DNA from: Phyto melanocephala
Lineage: Eukaryota; Arthropoda; Insecta; Diptera; Rhinophoridae
Reading direction: 5' to 3'
Length of the DNA: 64,000 bases
Assembly: GCA_941918925.1 (NCBI GenBank)
Contig: OW799234.1
Location: 110,295,884 to 110,359,883 of the forward strand
The notes beneath the pieces were generated by a model that saw only the letters and a program-made list of their open reading frames with translations, searched no databases and was not told the DNA's origin. The position numbers and the translations under genes were made by a program. Each line of letters opens with the position of its first letter. Position 1 is the first letter of the stretch. Positions 36,165 to 47,460 of this stretch are shown here, piece after piece.

Positions 36165-36538
36165 ACAATTTGGTAATTTTCAGGGAAAAATATTTTTTTT
36201 TATCACGAAATATACATTGAAAATTTCATGGCTCCACATTATTGCGTTTGGACACAATTGCATTTTATTAGATGTTGGAAGGACATGGTTTTTTTGACCT
36301 ACTCTTGCATTACGAGCTATAACTCTCTTCCTAATATTCCGATTTAGCCCATTTTCAATACCAAACAAACCTTGTGTATAAGAGAGAAACCCTAACTTTT
36401 TTGATTCAAACAGACGGACAGACGGAAGCTCCGATTCAGAAAATATATTCTTAATGGGGTCTAAAATGAATATTTCGATGTGTTACAAACGGAATGACAA
36501 AATAAATATATTCATTCCATTTTTTTGGTGGCGGGTAC
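36165..36538 (+). repeat. R2 repeat, 3' end
   Basis: Matches the last 450 bp of R2: TGGACACAATTGCATTTTAT, GAGCTATAACTCTCTTCC, a short GACGGACA pair, GGGGTCTAAAATG, and the end TTTTTTTGGTGGCGGGTA. The 5' part is absent. Confidence 0.75.
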
Positions 36539-37685
36539 CTTGTGTTAAATATTACCAGCTCAAATTTTTTTAGATTCACACTAAAGGTGAATTTACCCAT
36601 TTGTTACGAACAAGATTTTTAACCGGAGTAATTTTTTTCACTGAAAGTTTTATGCAGCGTGATTCATTTCTTTTAGAAATTTTTTTTGTATATAAAAGTA
36701 ACAAAAATTTAGAAATTAACAATTTTACAATTTTACTGTTACAAACATAACATCCCAGAATAAACTAGGTAATGACTTGCTCTTACTAAACAACATACTT
36801 TTCAATGCGTATTACATATCGTCTGTCTTACTAAATAAGAAGCATTTTCGTAATGTCTTGATTTATAATGTGATAAGCAAGTACTTATTTTCAGTCATTT
36901 TCTTAGATACGCACACAATACAATTTCCTGTTGCGAAATTTGCTAGAAGTCATTCAGATACGTAACTTTTTATAATTCTCATTTAGTTTAACACGCTTAG
37001 GGTATAAGTAATATTAATTTGGCAACAGCGGCAAAGCATTTCATTAGCAAAGTGATGACTTATAGATTTTCAGTGATTTTTAAATTTCAAAATAACGTAT
37101 CGCAGAATAATCTAACCGAATTTTCGTCGTAAGAAGAACCGAATGACTTCTGTGAGTCCATAATAGTAATGAGTTATCTAAATCAAGTACTTATATATTG
37201 GTATTTATAACTCATTATTTTGTAATGTGTTATTTTGCTCGGATGATATGGTTACTCATTTTAATTTCTGTCTCTCCAAAAACAAAAGGGCCCAAAGAAG
37301 TTATAAACATATGTATACGGAGAAAAATTTTGTTCGTAACAATTATTTTTCAAAAGATCGGTTATTTAACAAATTTTATTTACTAAATACTTTTAGATAA
37401 TAAATTTTCTATTATATTAAAATTAAAGCAACAAGAATTTGGTGGCTTCAATAAATCTCTTGTTTGTATCAAATTTAAAACAGTAGAATCGTGTAGTCTA
37501 TTTCTTTCCTTTGTTTTAGTTAGGTTTTGAAAATAAAAACTCGTTCGGCATTGACCGATGAATGTTAAATAGACAGAATTCCTCTTACAATTCTTAAAAT
37601 ATCTGGAAACATGAACTCATTTAATTAATTTTTCATCTGTGAAACTTTAGAGCAAAAATAGGATATATTTGAATCTTTGTGTGAT
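36539..37685. other. No gene recognised
   Basis: A+T-rich spacer before the piggyBac-like element. No feature is supported. Confidence 0.5.
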
Positions 37686-37689
37686 TTAA

Positions 37690-39509
37690 CCGGTTAACGC
37701 CCAACTTTTTAAAAATATTTTTTTTTTCTTTTTTTTTGGAAAAACGTTTTTAATTAAAGTAAAATAACACAAGAATTTTAAAATTTATTTATTTTTTATA
37801 AAAATTATGCAAATATAGCCTGTCCTATAAATAGGACGCTGGGACTTAGAGGAATCATAGGTGATATGAAACCAAATTTAAGTTATTGTCTTATTCAAAT
37901 AAAACGAAGATTATTTTGCATGATATGGAATAAAACAGTCCTTGCAAGGTGTTACATCACATTTAGCGCAAAATGAAAGTGGTTTTTATTTACAGTTTTG
38001 TCCCTGACATCTTCGCTGTTTCTATCGTTTTTTCATAAAATGTCCTTTGTTATAATATCTTACATCTGAAAAAACTTTCGTGGAAGATGTTCTCGGTCTG
38101 CATACAAACGGTTATTTAGATATCTTCAAGTTAGGAACAGTGACTGATCTTTTGAACTCTAACGAACTAATTCTATTTTCGTTTACAAGTTTGTAAACAA
38201 TCCACGAATTCACCATAGTCATATCTATACGTGTAATAAATAGAGATCAGTATCATTTCTTGGCTCTAATATTTGTTGCGTATTTACCCACCAAACAGTC
38301 TTGTTGATCCACTCCACTTGTTGTCATTTCATTTTGCGATAAGTATGTATACATTTGCATCGAATCACTAATCAAATAAACCTCGTTCTTTCGTTCCAAG
38401 AGTTTTAGAGTCTTAAAGAGGACATTATGAAAGTCTGTTCTCCCTCAAAGTCGCACGGAATCCTAGCTGCTGCAAATAAAACAGTGAGTCTCTACTGGTA
38501 AATAAATTTTCAGAGTATATTTGATGACTTGTGGATTCTGATATACCATCTAACATATCTATTGCTACTCTCGATCCTAATGCCAAATCTTCACGATCGA
38601 TTTTCCCATATCTAAGTCAAAATTAAGGCAATATTCACTCAGGCTCAAATATATCAGGTAATTTGTATTGCATTATAAGTTCTCCTGGTATATCAGTGAC
38701 TTCCAAATCTCCTATGTTGTTATCATCGTCGTCGTCGTCATCAGTCAGTTCATATGGTTCTGGTAAAAGAACAATTATATCGACATCTTTAGATGCCATA
38801 AATGTAGAATCATTTAAAATATCGTACAATTCTCGTAAAAACAATGTTTTTCTATAAAATAGTCTTAAGAATTTTTGAACTGAAGTGAATAATATCAATG
38901 TAATACCGCGAAACAAAGACTCAACTACACGCAATATCCAATGCAGAAAATGATGAAGATCGACACATAAACTTGAAGTACTAAAAACGAAAAAAATATA
39001 TATGTTTGGACATCGTCAACAAACATCCATATGAATCTCCCAAATATAAAGCAGAAAATAGCGCGTAGTAAACAACAAACACGATATACTGAAAATTTAA
39101 AAAACTGTTAATATTTTGATACCGTCAAGTACCAGCGTCATATAAATAGGACAGTCACAATGCACCATCTGTTTTTTCAAGTATGGTATTTTTTTTATTT
39201 TAATAAGTATATAAACAGTTTGGGTAAATACTTTTTAATTTAAATAATAGCATATAATTTTGTTAAAGTTTGTGTTATATGATTTATAAACATATTTATA
39301 ATGTCGCCCAAGATTCTTAAAAATGCACTAAGTTTAGTTATTTTTCACTGGCAAGTTATAATAGAATGAAAAAGCAAGCATACCTATAAAGATTTTTTGG
39401 TATTACACCTAACGAATAAAAAAAATATTTTTAGAATAAAAATTATATAAGTGACAAAAAAACATATTTTTTGTAATGTCCTATAAATAGGACGCTGGGC
39501 TATAATGGG
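37690..39509 (-). mobile_element. piggyBac-like transposon, decayed
   Basis: 1820 bp flanked by TTAA on both sides (37686-37689, 39510-39513), the target site specific to piggyBac elements. The ends, CCGGTTAACGCCCAAC and, inverted, CCCATTATAGCCCAGC, are imperfect 16-bp inverted repeats. Two direct copies of GTCCTATAAATAGGAC plus GCTGGG lie at 37822 and 39478, with an inverted third near 39132. Transposase remains on the minus strand are listed separately. Confidence 0.85.
37911..38934 (-). pseudogene. piggyBac-like transposase remains
   Basis: Minus strand. The N-terminal part (38635-38934) is open and holds the acidic segment typical of this family: DIIVLLPEPYELTDDDDDDD followed by IPG. The C-terminal part ends at TAA 37911 with a Cys-rich zinc-binding tail, CAKCDVTPCKDCFIPYHAK, preceded by a damaged CQGQNC. 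Between them several stops and frame changes occur, and the total of about 340 codons is far below the usual 500-600, so part of the DDD catalytic core is probably deleted. No catalytic block could be placed with confidence. Not functional. Confidence 0.75.
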
Positions 39510-39727
39510 TTAAGTTTACTCAACACAGCTAGTGCTCTGTACTGATTATTTATTGGTTTGTTTGTTCGTGTGGAAACATTTTCACCAGAAGAGGTACTAT
39601 TGAATTTGTTTCTCCCATAAAACCTTTTTCTGGAGTAAATTTATCAAACCATTTTAGTACTTCATTATTAAAGTCCACCTTACACGGTTACGAATCATAA
39701 GTAAAATAAAATACATATAACAACAGC

Positions 39728-39843
39728 CAAGGCGAATTCATGTACCAGGTGGTGCCAAATTAACTGGAGATTTTTTGCAATAAAGTACTAGGCATATTTT
39801 GTTGTTGCAGACTTGGCACCACCTGGTACATGAATTCGCTTTG
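39728..39843. mobile_element. 116-bp fold-back MITE
   Basis: Arms CAAGGCGAATTCATGTACCA (with GGTGGTGCCAA) and its complement ending TGAATTCGCTTTG form an almost perfect stem of about 31 bp around a 54-base loop. The arm start matches the right border of the insert at 8176. It could form a strong hairpin in RNA. Confidence 0.8.
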
Positions 39844-42200
39844 ACAACACCATTGCAACAAAAACAGAGAAGCTGACAATATAAAATAAAACAAACACAC
39901 ACAAACAAAATTAAAGAGAATATGGACAAATTTTTAAATTGTACCAAGTAGCTCGCGGTAGTAACACGGTACCAATAAGGTCAAAAATGTACCATAAAAA
40001 GTACAATTGTACCATGATTTCCATCCCTGTTTAGGATATTATATATTTTGGCTTATAAAAAAAATATATATTTGAAATCTATCTTGTAAAAATTTCGCAT
40101 GTAAAAATTTTAATAAAAGACATTTTAAACTTATGTTTAATTTTATGAGTATGGGGTTAAATATATAAATATTTGTTTAATGACAAAAATTTTGCAATAA
40201 TTTTTTTGGCTGTATTCTTATAGCACAAATAATTGTGTGTTTTTTTTTAATTTTCTTTCACATACTCGCACACAAATATTTATATTTGTAGGAGTATTTC
40301 GTCTGTTCTCTTATTGTAAGTTATTTGCGTTTTACGTACGCACATATTACGGTTATTGTATATTCGCATTAAGGTATGTGTGTGAGAGTATGCTACATCA
40401 AATTGTAATGTATCCTGTCCACTACACATGTTAAAATCTACACTTTCACATACATGCACGCACATATACTCGCACGCCTTTGCTTACACTCACTTAGCCC
40501 TAGAATACTAAGCCACCCAGAAAGCACATAATGATTTTGAAAACTTAAAAAAAAAACATAAAATAAGGAGAATAACAAAGCAGGCACATTTATAGTTATT
40601 GCAATATTTTCCATTTGAATTTTGCAACATTAAGACAACCTGTCTGCAACTCTTAATTTTACTTTTTCAATCGGTTTTATTTTTATTGCTGCTTTTGATT
40701 ATACATACATAGAGTCGTTGCAACATGCAACAAATAAAACGGTAGTAGGACGTTTGTAAGAGATCAATAAATGTGGGAGTATGTATGTATGTAAACGCAG
40801 ATGTTGCTTTAAGTATTTGTGAATGAAAATTCATTGCTTTCATTTCAGTTTCCGTTTGAATCTCAAATTTGCCTTAATGTCGACTCTGATGACTTTGTGG
40901 GTGTAATCATGTTAATGGAACATTATCGTACATAAATAAAAGTATTGCTGATAAAATTCTTTTACAAACAATAATTTATTTAAGTTTCCTGTAATTTAGC
41001 ATTTTGTTTGTTTGGTTCCCTGTCATTTGCTTTATAATATTCTAAAAACATGCGTTTTAAATTAAACTTTTAATATAATGCTGTAAGCAAAGTTTAAACA
41101 GAGCAGCAAAATTATTTGTTAAAATTACTTCCTAAATTTATGATGTCAATAGCAGGTAAATGCCAAATACGCAAAATAATAACTATTTTTCAGTCTCTAC
41201 AAAAAAAAATGTACTAAAAACCAAAGAAACAAATATATAGAAACATAACACTTGTTTGAAAAGAAATACCTTTTTGAATTTTGCAATGTAAGAATTTTCT
41301 TAAATAAAAATGGAATTTCAATTTTGAGTTTTTGCCTTCTTAGCACATTTATTATGATGCGTGTGTGTGTTCAATACAGATTGCTACTCGCAAAAAGATC
41401 TAGAGGATAGGGTAAAAGAGAAACATGGAATGTAAACTGACATCAAAAAGAATTCTTTTAACAAAACAATAAAATATCATCACTAATGTCTGTTTTTAGC
41501 AGTTGGAGACTTGTCTTGCTAACCAAGTTACTGAAGAACTAAATAAAAAAACTAAAAAAAGTGAAAAAAGTAGAATTCTGAAAATATTTTTAAGCTGATG
41601 TCAGCATATGAACCATGTACTTTTTTCTTATTTTTTTTATTATTATTCTTTTATCATTTGTTTTGCGACATAGTGACAATTGTTCACACTATCACGATGG
41701 CAACGACAAGTGACTATTACAACTACTGTGTTTTTACAAGTACTTGTACAACAAGCTATCAAACTGCATGCCTTAAAACAGTGATACTCAAACATCTAAA
41801 TATAACCACAACTATTATTTAAGTGGTGGGAGGTAATTTTTAAAATAATAATTAAATAAAAGTCTATCAAATATTTTTTTTAAATTGTGTTTCAATATTT
41901 TTACTTTTAGGCTAATGGAATTAGTGGACAAGTCAAGATATTAATACATCATGAAATATAATTTATATATTACAAAATCAGTAATATTTTTGGTTGGATT
42001 TTAATTCAGATATAATAAGCTTGGCCGTGAAACAAATTTTTGTAATTAGAATAATTGGTGTGATTGGCATTTATAAAAGTTAAGGAATCTTAATGATTTT
42101 TAGAATCATAAATTAAACCGGTTACACTGATTGTGTTTTACAATCTTTAAAAAGAAAATTTTTAACCAAAAAACAATATCAGAATTATTCTGATTTTTAT
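39844..42200. other. No gene recognised
   Basis: 2.4 kb of A+T-rich DNA. No family is recognised. Confidence 0.5.
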
Positions 42201-42684
42201 GTCACATTTATTTTATGGCATAACCATAATATTGGCTAGAAGGATATCTGCAGTAAATTTCATCAACATACCTCTAATTTTGTAGGTTTTATGAGCTTTT
42301 AAATTTCATTAACAGTTAATAACGTCAAAAGTGGGCGTTAAAGAAGGCATGTCGAAGTTGTTTCTGCTAATAAATACAACTTAGATAATTCAATACAGTT
42401 CTTTATTATTCCAAAATCTTTATTCGTAGAGATATTATATGAATTTGAGATAAAGCGTTATATAGGAGGTGGGCGTGTCACATTTATTTTTCAAACAAAG
42501 CCTTTGACCAAAAAGCAATGTTTGCAAAATTTCAGCATCGTGCATCTATTTTTGTCAGTTTTATTAGGTTTTAAGTTTTTAATGTTCCGAAAAATACACT
42601 GTGCAGTATAAATTTTCCTACATTTTGATCTATATCTCCTTTCGTGATGCATAGATTTAAGCAATTTTTAGATAAAAAATATTG
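42201..42684 (+). repeat. R2 repeat, internal fragment
   Basis: Matches the R2 middle: TAGAAGGATAT, ACATACCTCTAATTTT, GTGGGCGTTAAAG, GGAGGTGGGCGTG, and AAAATACACTGTGC. Both ends are missing. Confidence 0.7.
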
Positions 42685-43465
42685 GTGATGTAAAATATGG
42701 AGATAAATATTAAAATAATAGTGGCCAATCAGCAGACTAAAGTTCTACAAAGTACATACATACCTCACCAACAGACTTTGTTCCTAATAAATAAATTAGA
42801 GAGCTTGAATTTTATTGCAGATACCTTGCAGCCCGATACATTTTGTTGGATTCTTACCTTGACAGTTATTGGAATTCTTTCCCTCCGTTTGATCGAAATT
42901 TTCGAGCAGTAAAATTTCCCTGTGCTTAGGTCAAGTAAAGCATGACTGTTGGTTATGCCATAAGTCCCTAAATATGTTTTTTTTTGTAAATATTGTTATG
43001 TTTCTTTGTTTTTTTTTTTTTCTTAAAATATGCTAAATATAAATAAAAATGTATGCAATAATTTTTTTAAAAATAAATATATAACAAATATATCTGTTTT
43101 CTTTTCGGTTGCATTTATTTACAAACCGTTTCAATAATTAATATTACTGAAACAATCAATACTTTTTTTAAATAAGTCCGAAGATTTTACTATAGGTTTG
43201 ACTAAATTATTTTCAATTATTTTTAAAAATTATACACATTTTAATTGATATTTTTTGCAACATATTTTAAATAAAAATATTAATTTTCATTTTAAGTATC
43301 ATTTTAACGATTGAGAAAAAACCAAATAAAATTCAAATTAAAAATATTAATTTCGTAATTAAAATTAATATTTATTTTTTCTGTGATTTAATTAAGATTT
43401 TTATTTTATTTTATTTTTTTTTTTCAAACAGAAATTTTACACACTCTTTCTTTTGTTAATTGTAC
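42685..43465. other. No assigned gene
   Basis: A 71-codon plus frame at 42697-42912 ends near LIEIFEQ and is less biased than the surroundings, but no family or splice context is recognised. The rest is A+T-rich. Confidence 0.4.
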
Positions 43466-43860
43466 TATTTACCTGTTGTAAATGGGTATATGATATATAG
43501 CTGTATCATTTTGTTTGTAATTTCTACAATATTCATTTCCAACGCCATAAAGTATACATTTTGTAAAAGCTTATAAACAAGGAATTGATTTAAAATTATC
43601 CGTTTGTCCGACTATTTGTCTGTTGTGTGTTGGATAAAATAAACTTTGAGATACCCCCACATGTCACACAGATCTGTTTATTATATCATTTGGTCGAAAA
43701 GGTCATTAATTCGCCAAGTTATAGACAAAACATTATTTTGAAAAATATATATATATATTTTAAATATAGCAAGTCACTAAAGGTCATAATTGTTTTTGAG
43801 ACCGCACAGATACGAAAAGCTAAGTAAGATGTGAACACAAAAATACTACTTCTGTGATGA
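43466..43860 (+). repeat. Old R1 repeat fragment
   Basis: TTTACCTGTTGTAAATGGGT, TTTGTTTGTAATTTCTACAA, CGCCATAAAGTATACATTTT, a CCGTTTGTCCG block and GATACCCCCACATG follow R1 order with much divergence. The hairpin end is absent. Confidence 0.65.
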
Positions 43861-44636
43861 TTTTCCTTAAATTTATTTATTAATTTTTTTATTTATTTAT
43901 TTCAGCCAAATTGGAAAATGCTTACAGGCTAGCAACCTAATATATATAACAATATTGGTCATAAATCTTTATTTTCTAAACATAACTTAAAATTATATTC
44001 AGATAAAGAAAAATCTAAACTAAAATTATTATTTATTTTATTCAAAATACTTAAACTACGCACAATTGTCTCATTCATTACATAATTAGTTAATTAGACT
44101 AGATCTATAAAATAAATCATTAAATCTTAAAGACCTAATTGACACACGAAAAGATATTAAATTAAACAAATATTCGCAATCAATAAAACCATTTATTAAT
44201 TTAAAAATTATCATAAAAGAATGCAAAGCTCTTCTTAAATAAACAGGTTTTAAACCCAAAGGCAAACAACGATTTGCAAGTGAAAATCAATTCTATTTTA
44301 ACAGCTTGACAACAGAGAATGTCAACATATGTAAGTATCAGAGGAAAGAGATTGACTAAATAGTAAAATATAATAAACATAGTTTTTATTGATTTTTTTC
44401 TTCAGACTCAAGTCAATATACCCAATTATTGTTTTTTATTTAAAAAAAAAATTGGTTATTTTATTTACTTATCATTTGTCGATATTTTGCACACCTTCGT
44501 TGCTCTTCTTAAGGAAATTAAAAACAAAATAAATTACAATTAATTTAACAAATTAATATAAAAAATGTTTTTTTGTTTTTTCTTTTTATACATATACACT
44601 TTTTAACAACAACAACTGTTTTTAACAAAATACATA
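43861..44636. other. No gene recognised
   Basis: A+T-rich. The stretch at 44460-44600 (CCTTCGTTGCTCTTCTTAAG and CAACAACAAC runs) may belong to the 3' untranslated part of the Penelope-like copy beyond the MITE. Confidence 0.4.
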
Positions 44637-44892
44637 TCGATGCCTTACTTCCTCAACCTCGTATCTTAAAAAATAATATTTTTCAGGATAGACAAAAAAA
44701 ACGGTTTATCTTTTTATACTTCAGTGTTTGATTAAAAGTTTAAATTCAATTATTAAGGAATTGATTGTATTTATGTATATTAGTAGTAATAATATACTAA
44801 TCTTTTTTAGTTAAAGCATAAAACAATCGTTTGATATGAAAAAGTCAAAACCGTATTTTTTAAGATACGAGGTTGAGAAAGTAACGCATCGA
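44637..44892. mobile_element. 256-bp MITE, copy 1
   Basis: Imperfect inverted ends of about 36 bp (TCGATGCCTTACTTCCTCAA and its complement with GTAACGCATCGA), flanked by TA on both sides. Inside is TTCAATTATTAAGGAATTGA and a near-symmetrical centre. A second copy of the same length is at 56638. No coding capacity; the TA flanks fit a Tc1/mariner-mobilised MITE. Confidence 0.88.
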
Positions 44893-44984
44893 TATATTCT
44901 ACTTATACATATTAAACTTTTTTCTTTAAACAACAACAATAACTTAAAAATATTGTTGCCTTACTTTGAGTGAAGCCGTATTAT

Positions 44985-45530
44985 GTAAAAGTTCAAAGTT
45001 CAGTTACGATGTTTTTGTTTATATTTTGTTATTATGTGTCTGTAAGTGTATGCACAATTTTTGGTGTCTGCTTTATAGTTTATTCTTGTGTCCGTGGGAG
45101 TATTTATTATGTGCAGAATTTCCAAAGTAAATCTCTTTTTGTAATTATTCTCTTGTTGTAATATCATTGCATTCTCTATATTTGAAGTGTGTCCATTCCT
45201 TGCACAATGGGCTGCAAATGCTGTTTCTGGTCCTCTTGTCCCTCGCCTGTCTTATAATCTGACTTATGTGCAGAAAGTCTTGTTCTAAGTTTTGATTTTG
45301 TCGTTCCAACATATATTTTCTTTCATAAAAAAGTTTGTCTTTTCTTTCCTTAGTATCTGAAAAAATCTTATTTAAAGTTTTATCTGTTTTTAATGCAATG
45401 TTGTAATTAAGCCTATCATATATGTCAGAGTGTATAATTCACTCTGGAAAACCAAGAGCATGTGCCAGCAATTTATATATATTTTGAGGTCGTTCTACAG
45501 GCACTTTATTTAAATTTTTTCTAGTATCCT
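44985..45530 (-). pseudogene. Penelope-like element, GIY-YIG endonuclease part
   Basis: Minus strand from 45530: NLNKVPVERPQNIYKLL, then NYNIALKTDKTLNKIFSDTK, the linker between reverse transcriptase and endonuclease. Next, over frame changes, come KYMLERQNQNLEQD / TTKSKLRTRLSAHKSDYK and TAFAAHCARNGHTSN, the GIY-YIG endonuclease of Penelope-like elements. Then come NNYKKRFTLEILHIINTPTD and a stop near 45002. The catalytic GIY block itself is damaged. Adjacent to an oppositely oriented Penelope fragment and the 256-bp MITE. Confidence 0.75.
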
Positions 45531-45544
45531 AAAAGATATTCATT

Positions 45545-46015
45545 GCCATTGTAACTGTGATTTGTTTTGTATAGCGAATAAAAACGCTGTAGAGGGAACC
45601 TTGAGTGCTCTAAATAAATTCCACAGACACATTTAATTTACTAAAGAACTTGAAGAATATGGTAAGATACCTTACTTAAATAGATGCACTTATAATAAGA
45701 CACCAAAATATAATAACAACGAACTGGTACCAAAAACCATCTGCGTCAGGACGAATAATAAATTTTCACTCGAAACATCCAAAACATGTTAAAATCAATA
45801 CAGCACATAACTTCGCAAAGTGGGTAAGAACGACAGATCAATCATAAAAAATAACATAAAGAAAATTTTAGAAAAATTATGGAAATATTAAAAAAAAGAA
45901 AGCTGTTTTTCATTTTCAATGGCTACGAATATCCTTAAAGATGCTGGGAATAACTTAAATAAAGTGCCTGTAGAACCACCTCACAAAATTTATCAATCAC
46001 TAAAAAAAAATTAAC
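45545..46015 (+). pseudogene. Penelope-like element, end of reverse transcriptase
   Basis: Plus strand: FTKELEEYGKIPYLN near 45640, then INFHSKHPKHVKINTAHN near 45755. This corresponds to the SIPFLD...INFHS.HP..HK..TA stretch at the end of the Penelope reverse transcriptase. It ends with NNLNKVPVEPPHKIYQSLKK, the segment with which the minus-strand fragment next door begins. Stops and a frame change are present. Two copies thus lie head to head and share a short overlap region. Confidence 0.72.
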
Positions 46016-46151
46016 CAACCTTTTTTTAAATCTGTAGTTTTATTATTGTAGGTTAAATTTGTAACACGATATAACGAAATTTGTTTTTCATTGCTTAAAA
46101 CTGATTTTTAAAAATGTTGATTTCAGTTGACATTTTCATTTATCTATATAA

Positions 46152-47460
46152 AGCGTGATCCATTTTGAGGTTCCCTACTTTTTTAAAGTAAAAAAAAAAA
46201 ACACAGAAATTTAAATTTAATGGGGAATGTTTATTATTATTGAAAGAACATTTTTTGGCATTTATTTTTTGAAGATTATGTCTATCATATGTCGCCCGTT
46301 GCTACGTCTCAGATGGTCCATCCGTTAAGTCCAATTTTCAATGACTCGTTCGAGCATTTCGACTGGTAACTGGCGAATGACACGCGTGATCTTTTTCTGC
46401 AAGGCCTGAATCGAAGCGGGTTTGTCTGCATAAAATTTAGCCTTTATATATCTCTACAAAAAAAAAAAGTCTAATAGTGTGATATCACACGATCTTGGTG
46501 GCCAATCGACCGACTCAAAACGTGAAATTATGCGCTCACCGAAGTGTTCTCTCAATAAATCCATTGATTGATGCGATGTGTGGGAAGTGGCGCCGTCTTT
46601 CTGAAACCTTATGTCGCCGAGATCATGAGCTTCAATTTCAGGCATTAAATAGTCGGTTATCATGGCACGATAACGGTCGGCATTGACGGTTACGTTCGCA
46701 ATGGCATAATTTTTAAATAAATATGGACCGATGATTCCACCGGTCCCCAAACCACACTAAACCGTTGTTTTTTCTGGATAGAGTGGCAGTTCTTGAATCT
46801 CTTCATGTTGTTTTTTGTCCCAAATGCGGCAATTTTGCTTGTTTACATACCCATTGAGCCAGAAATTGACCTAATTGCTGAAAAAAATGTGCCCCGAAAA
46901 CGTCGGATCTTCTCGGAACTTTTCAAGAGCCCATAGAGCGAAGCGATGTCGGTTGGGAAGGTCGAGCGACTTCAGTTGCTGCACAAGCTGTATTTGGTAT
47001 GCTTTCAATTTAAGATTTTGACGTAAAATGTGCCAAGTGGTTCCATACGTCAGTCCGTGTTGCTGCGAACGGCGCCGAATCGATTCTCCACGGTTTTCGG
47101 GTACACTCTCAGCTACGGCCGCTATATTTTCTCCACAGCGTGCTGGACTTGATCTATTCGATCGAAAATTATCTAGTAATGACTGCTGCGTCTTAAAATG
47201 GGTGATGGTGTAGCGAATAGTACGCTCAGTAGGCCCATTATGTTTACCATAAGTTGAGCGAAGTGCACGAAACACATTCCTCACAGAACGTGAATTTTCG
47301 TAATAAATTTGAACGATTTGTAAACGTTGTCCAGGCGTAGGTCTTTCCATTATGAAATGGCAAAACAATACTTAACAAAAAAACATGACAGCATGACACG
47401 ACTCACACGTGATCTGTCAAAAGAAGGCTATTGAAAAAAGTATCTCTACTTGAATCACTC
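46152..47460 (-). mobile_element. Mariner-like element, nearly full length, inactive
   Basis: The transposase reading frame is bounded by GTGATCCATTTTGAGGTTCC (left, 46155) and, inverted, GTGATTCAAGTAGAGATACT (right, 47457), which share GTGATYCA and an ACTTTTTT block as imperfect terminal repeats. The TA flanks are not clear. Of the four mariner relics in the window this is the best preserved. Confidence 0.8.
46262..47350 (-). pseudogene. Mariner-like transposase with premature stops
   Basis: One frame of 362 codons from MERPTPGQRLQIVQIYYENS to IDIIFKK and TAA. Residues 1-60 form the helix-turn-helix of the kind also found as DUF4817, with the second helix block SIRRRSQQHGLTYGTTW. In the catalytic part the first Asp block FSDEAHFWLNG has become FSN-stop-GQFWLNG, so the Asp is Asn. 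The second Asp is kept (FQKDGATSHT) and the third is kept (PPRSCDITLLDF), 36 residues apart by my count. Stops replace the Glu after the first Asp, a Trp (V-stop-CGL), a Trp before the C-terminus and a Lys (NWT-stop-RM). No frameshift was seen, so decay is recent. Length matches complete insect relatives. Confidence 0.9.
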
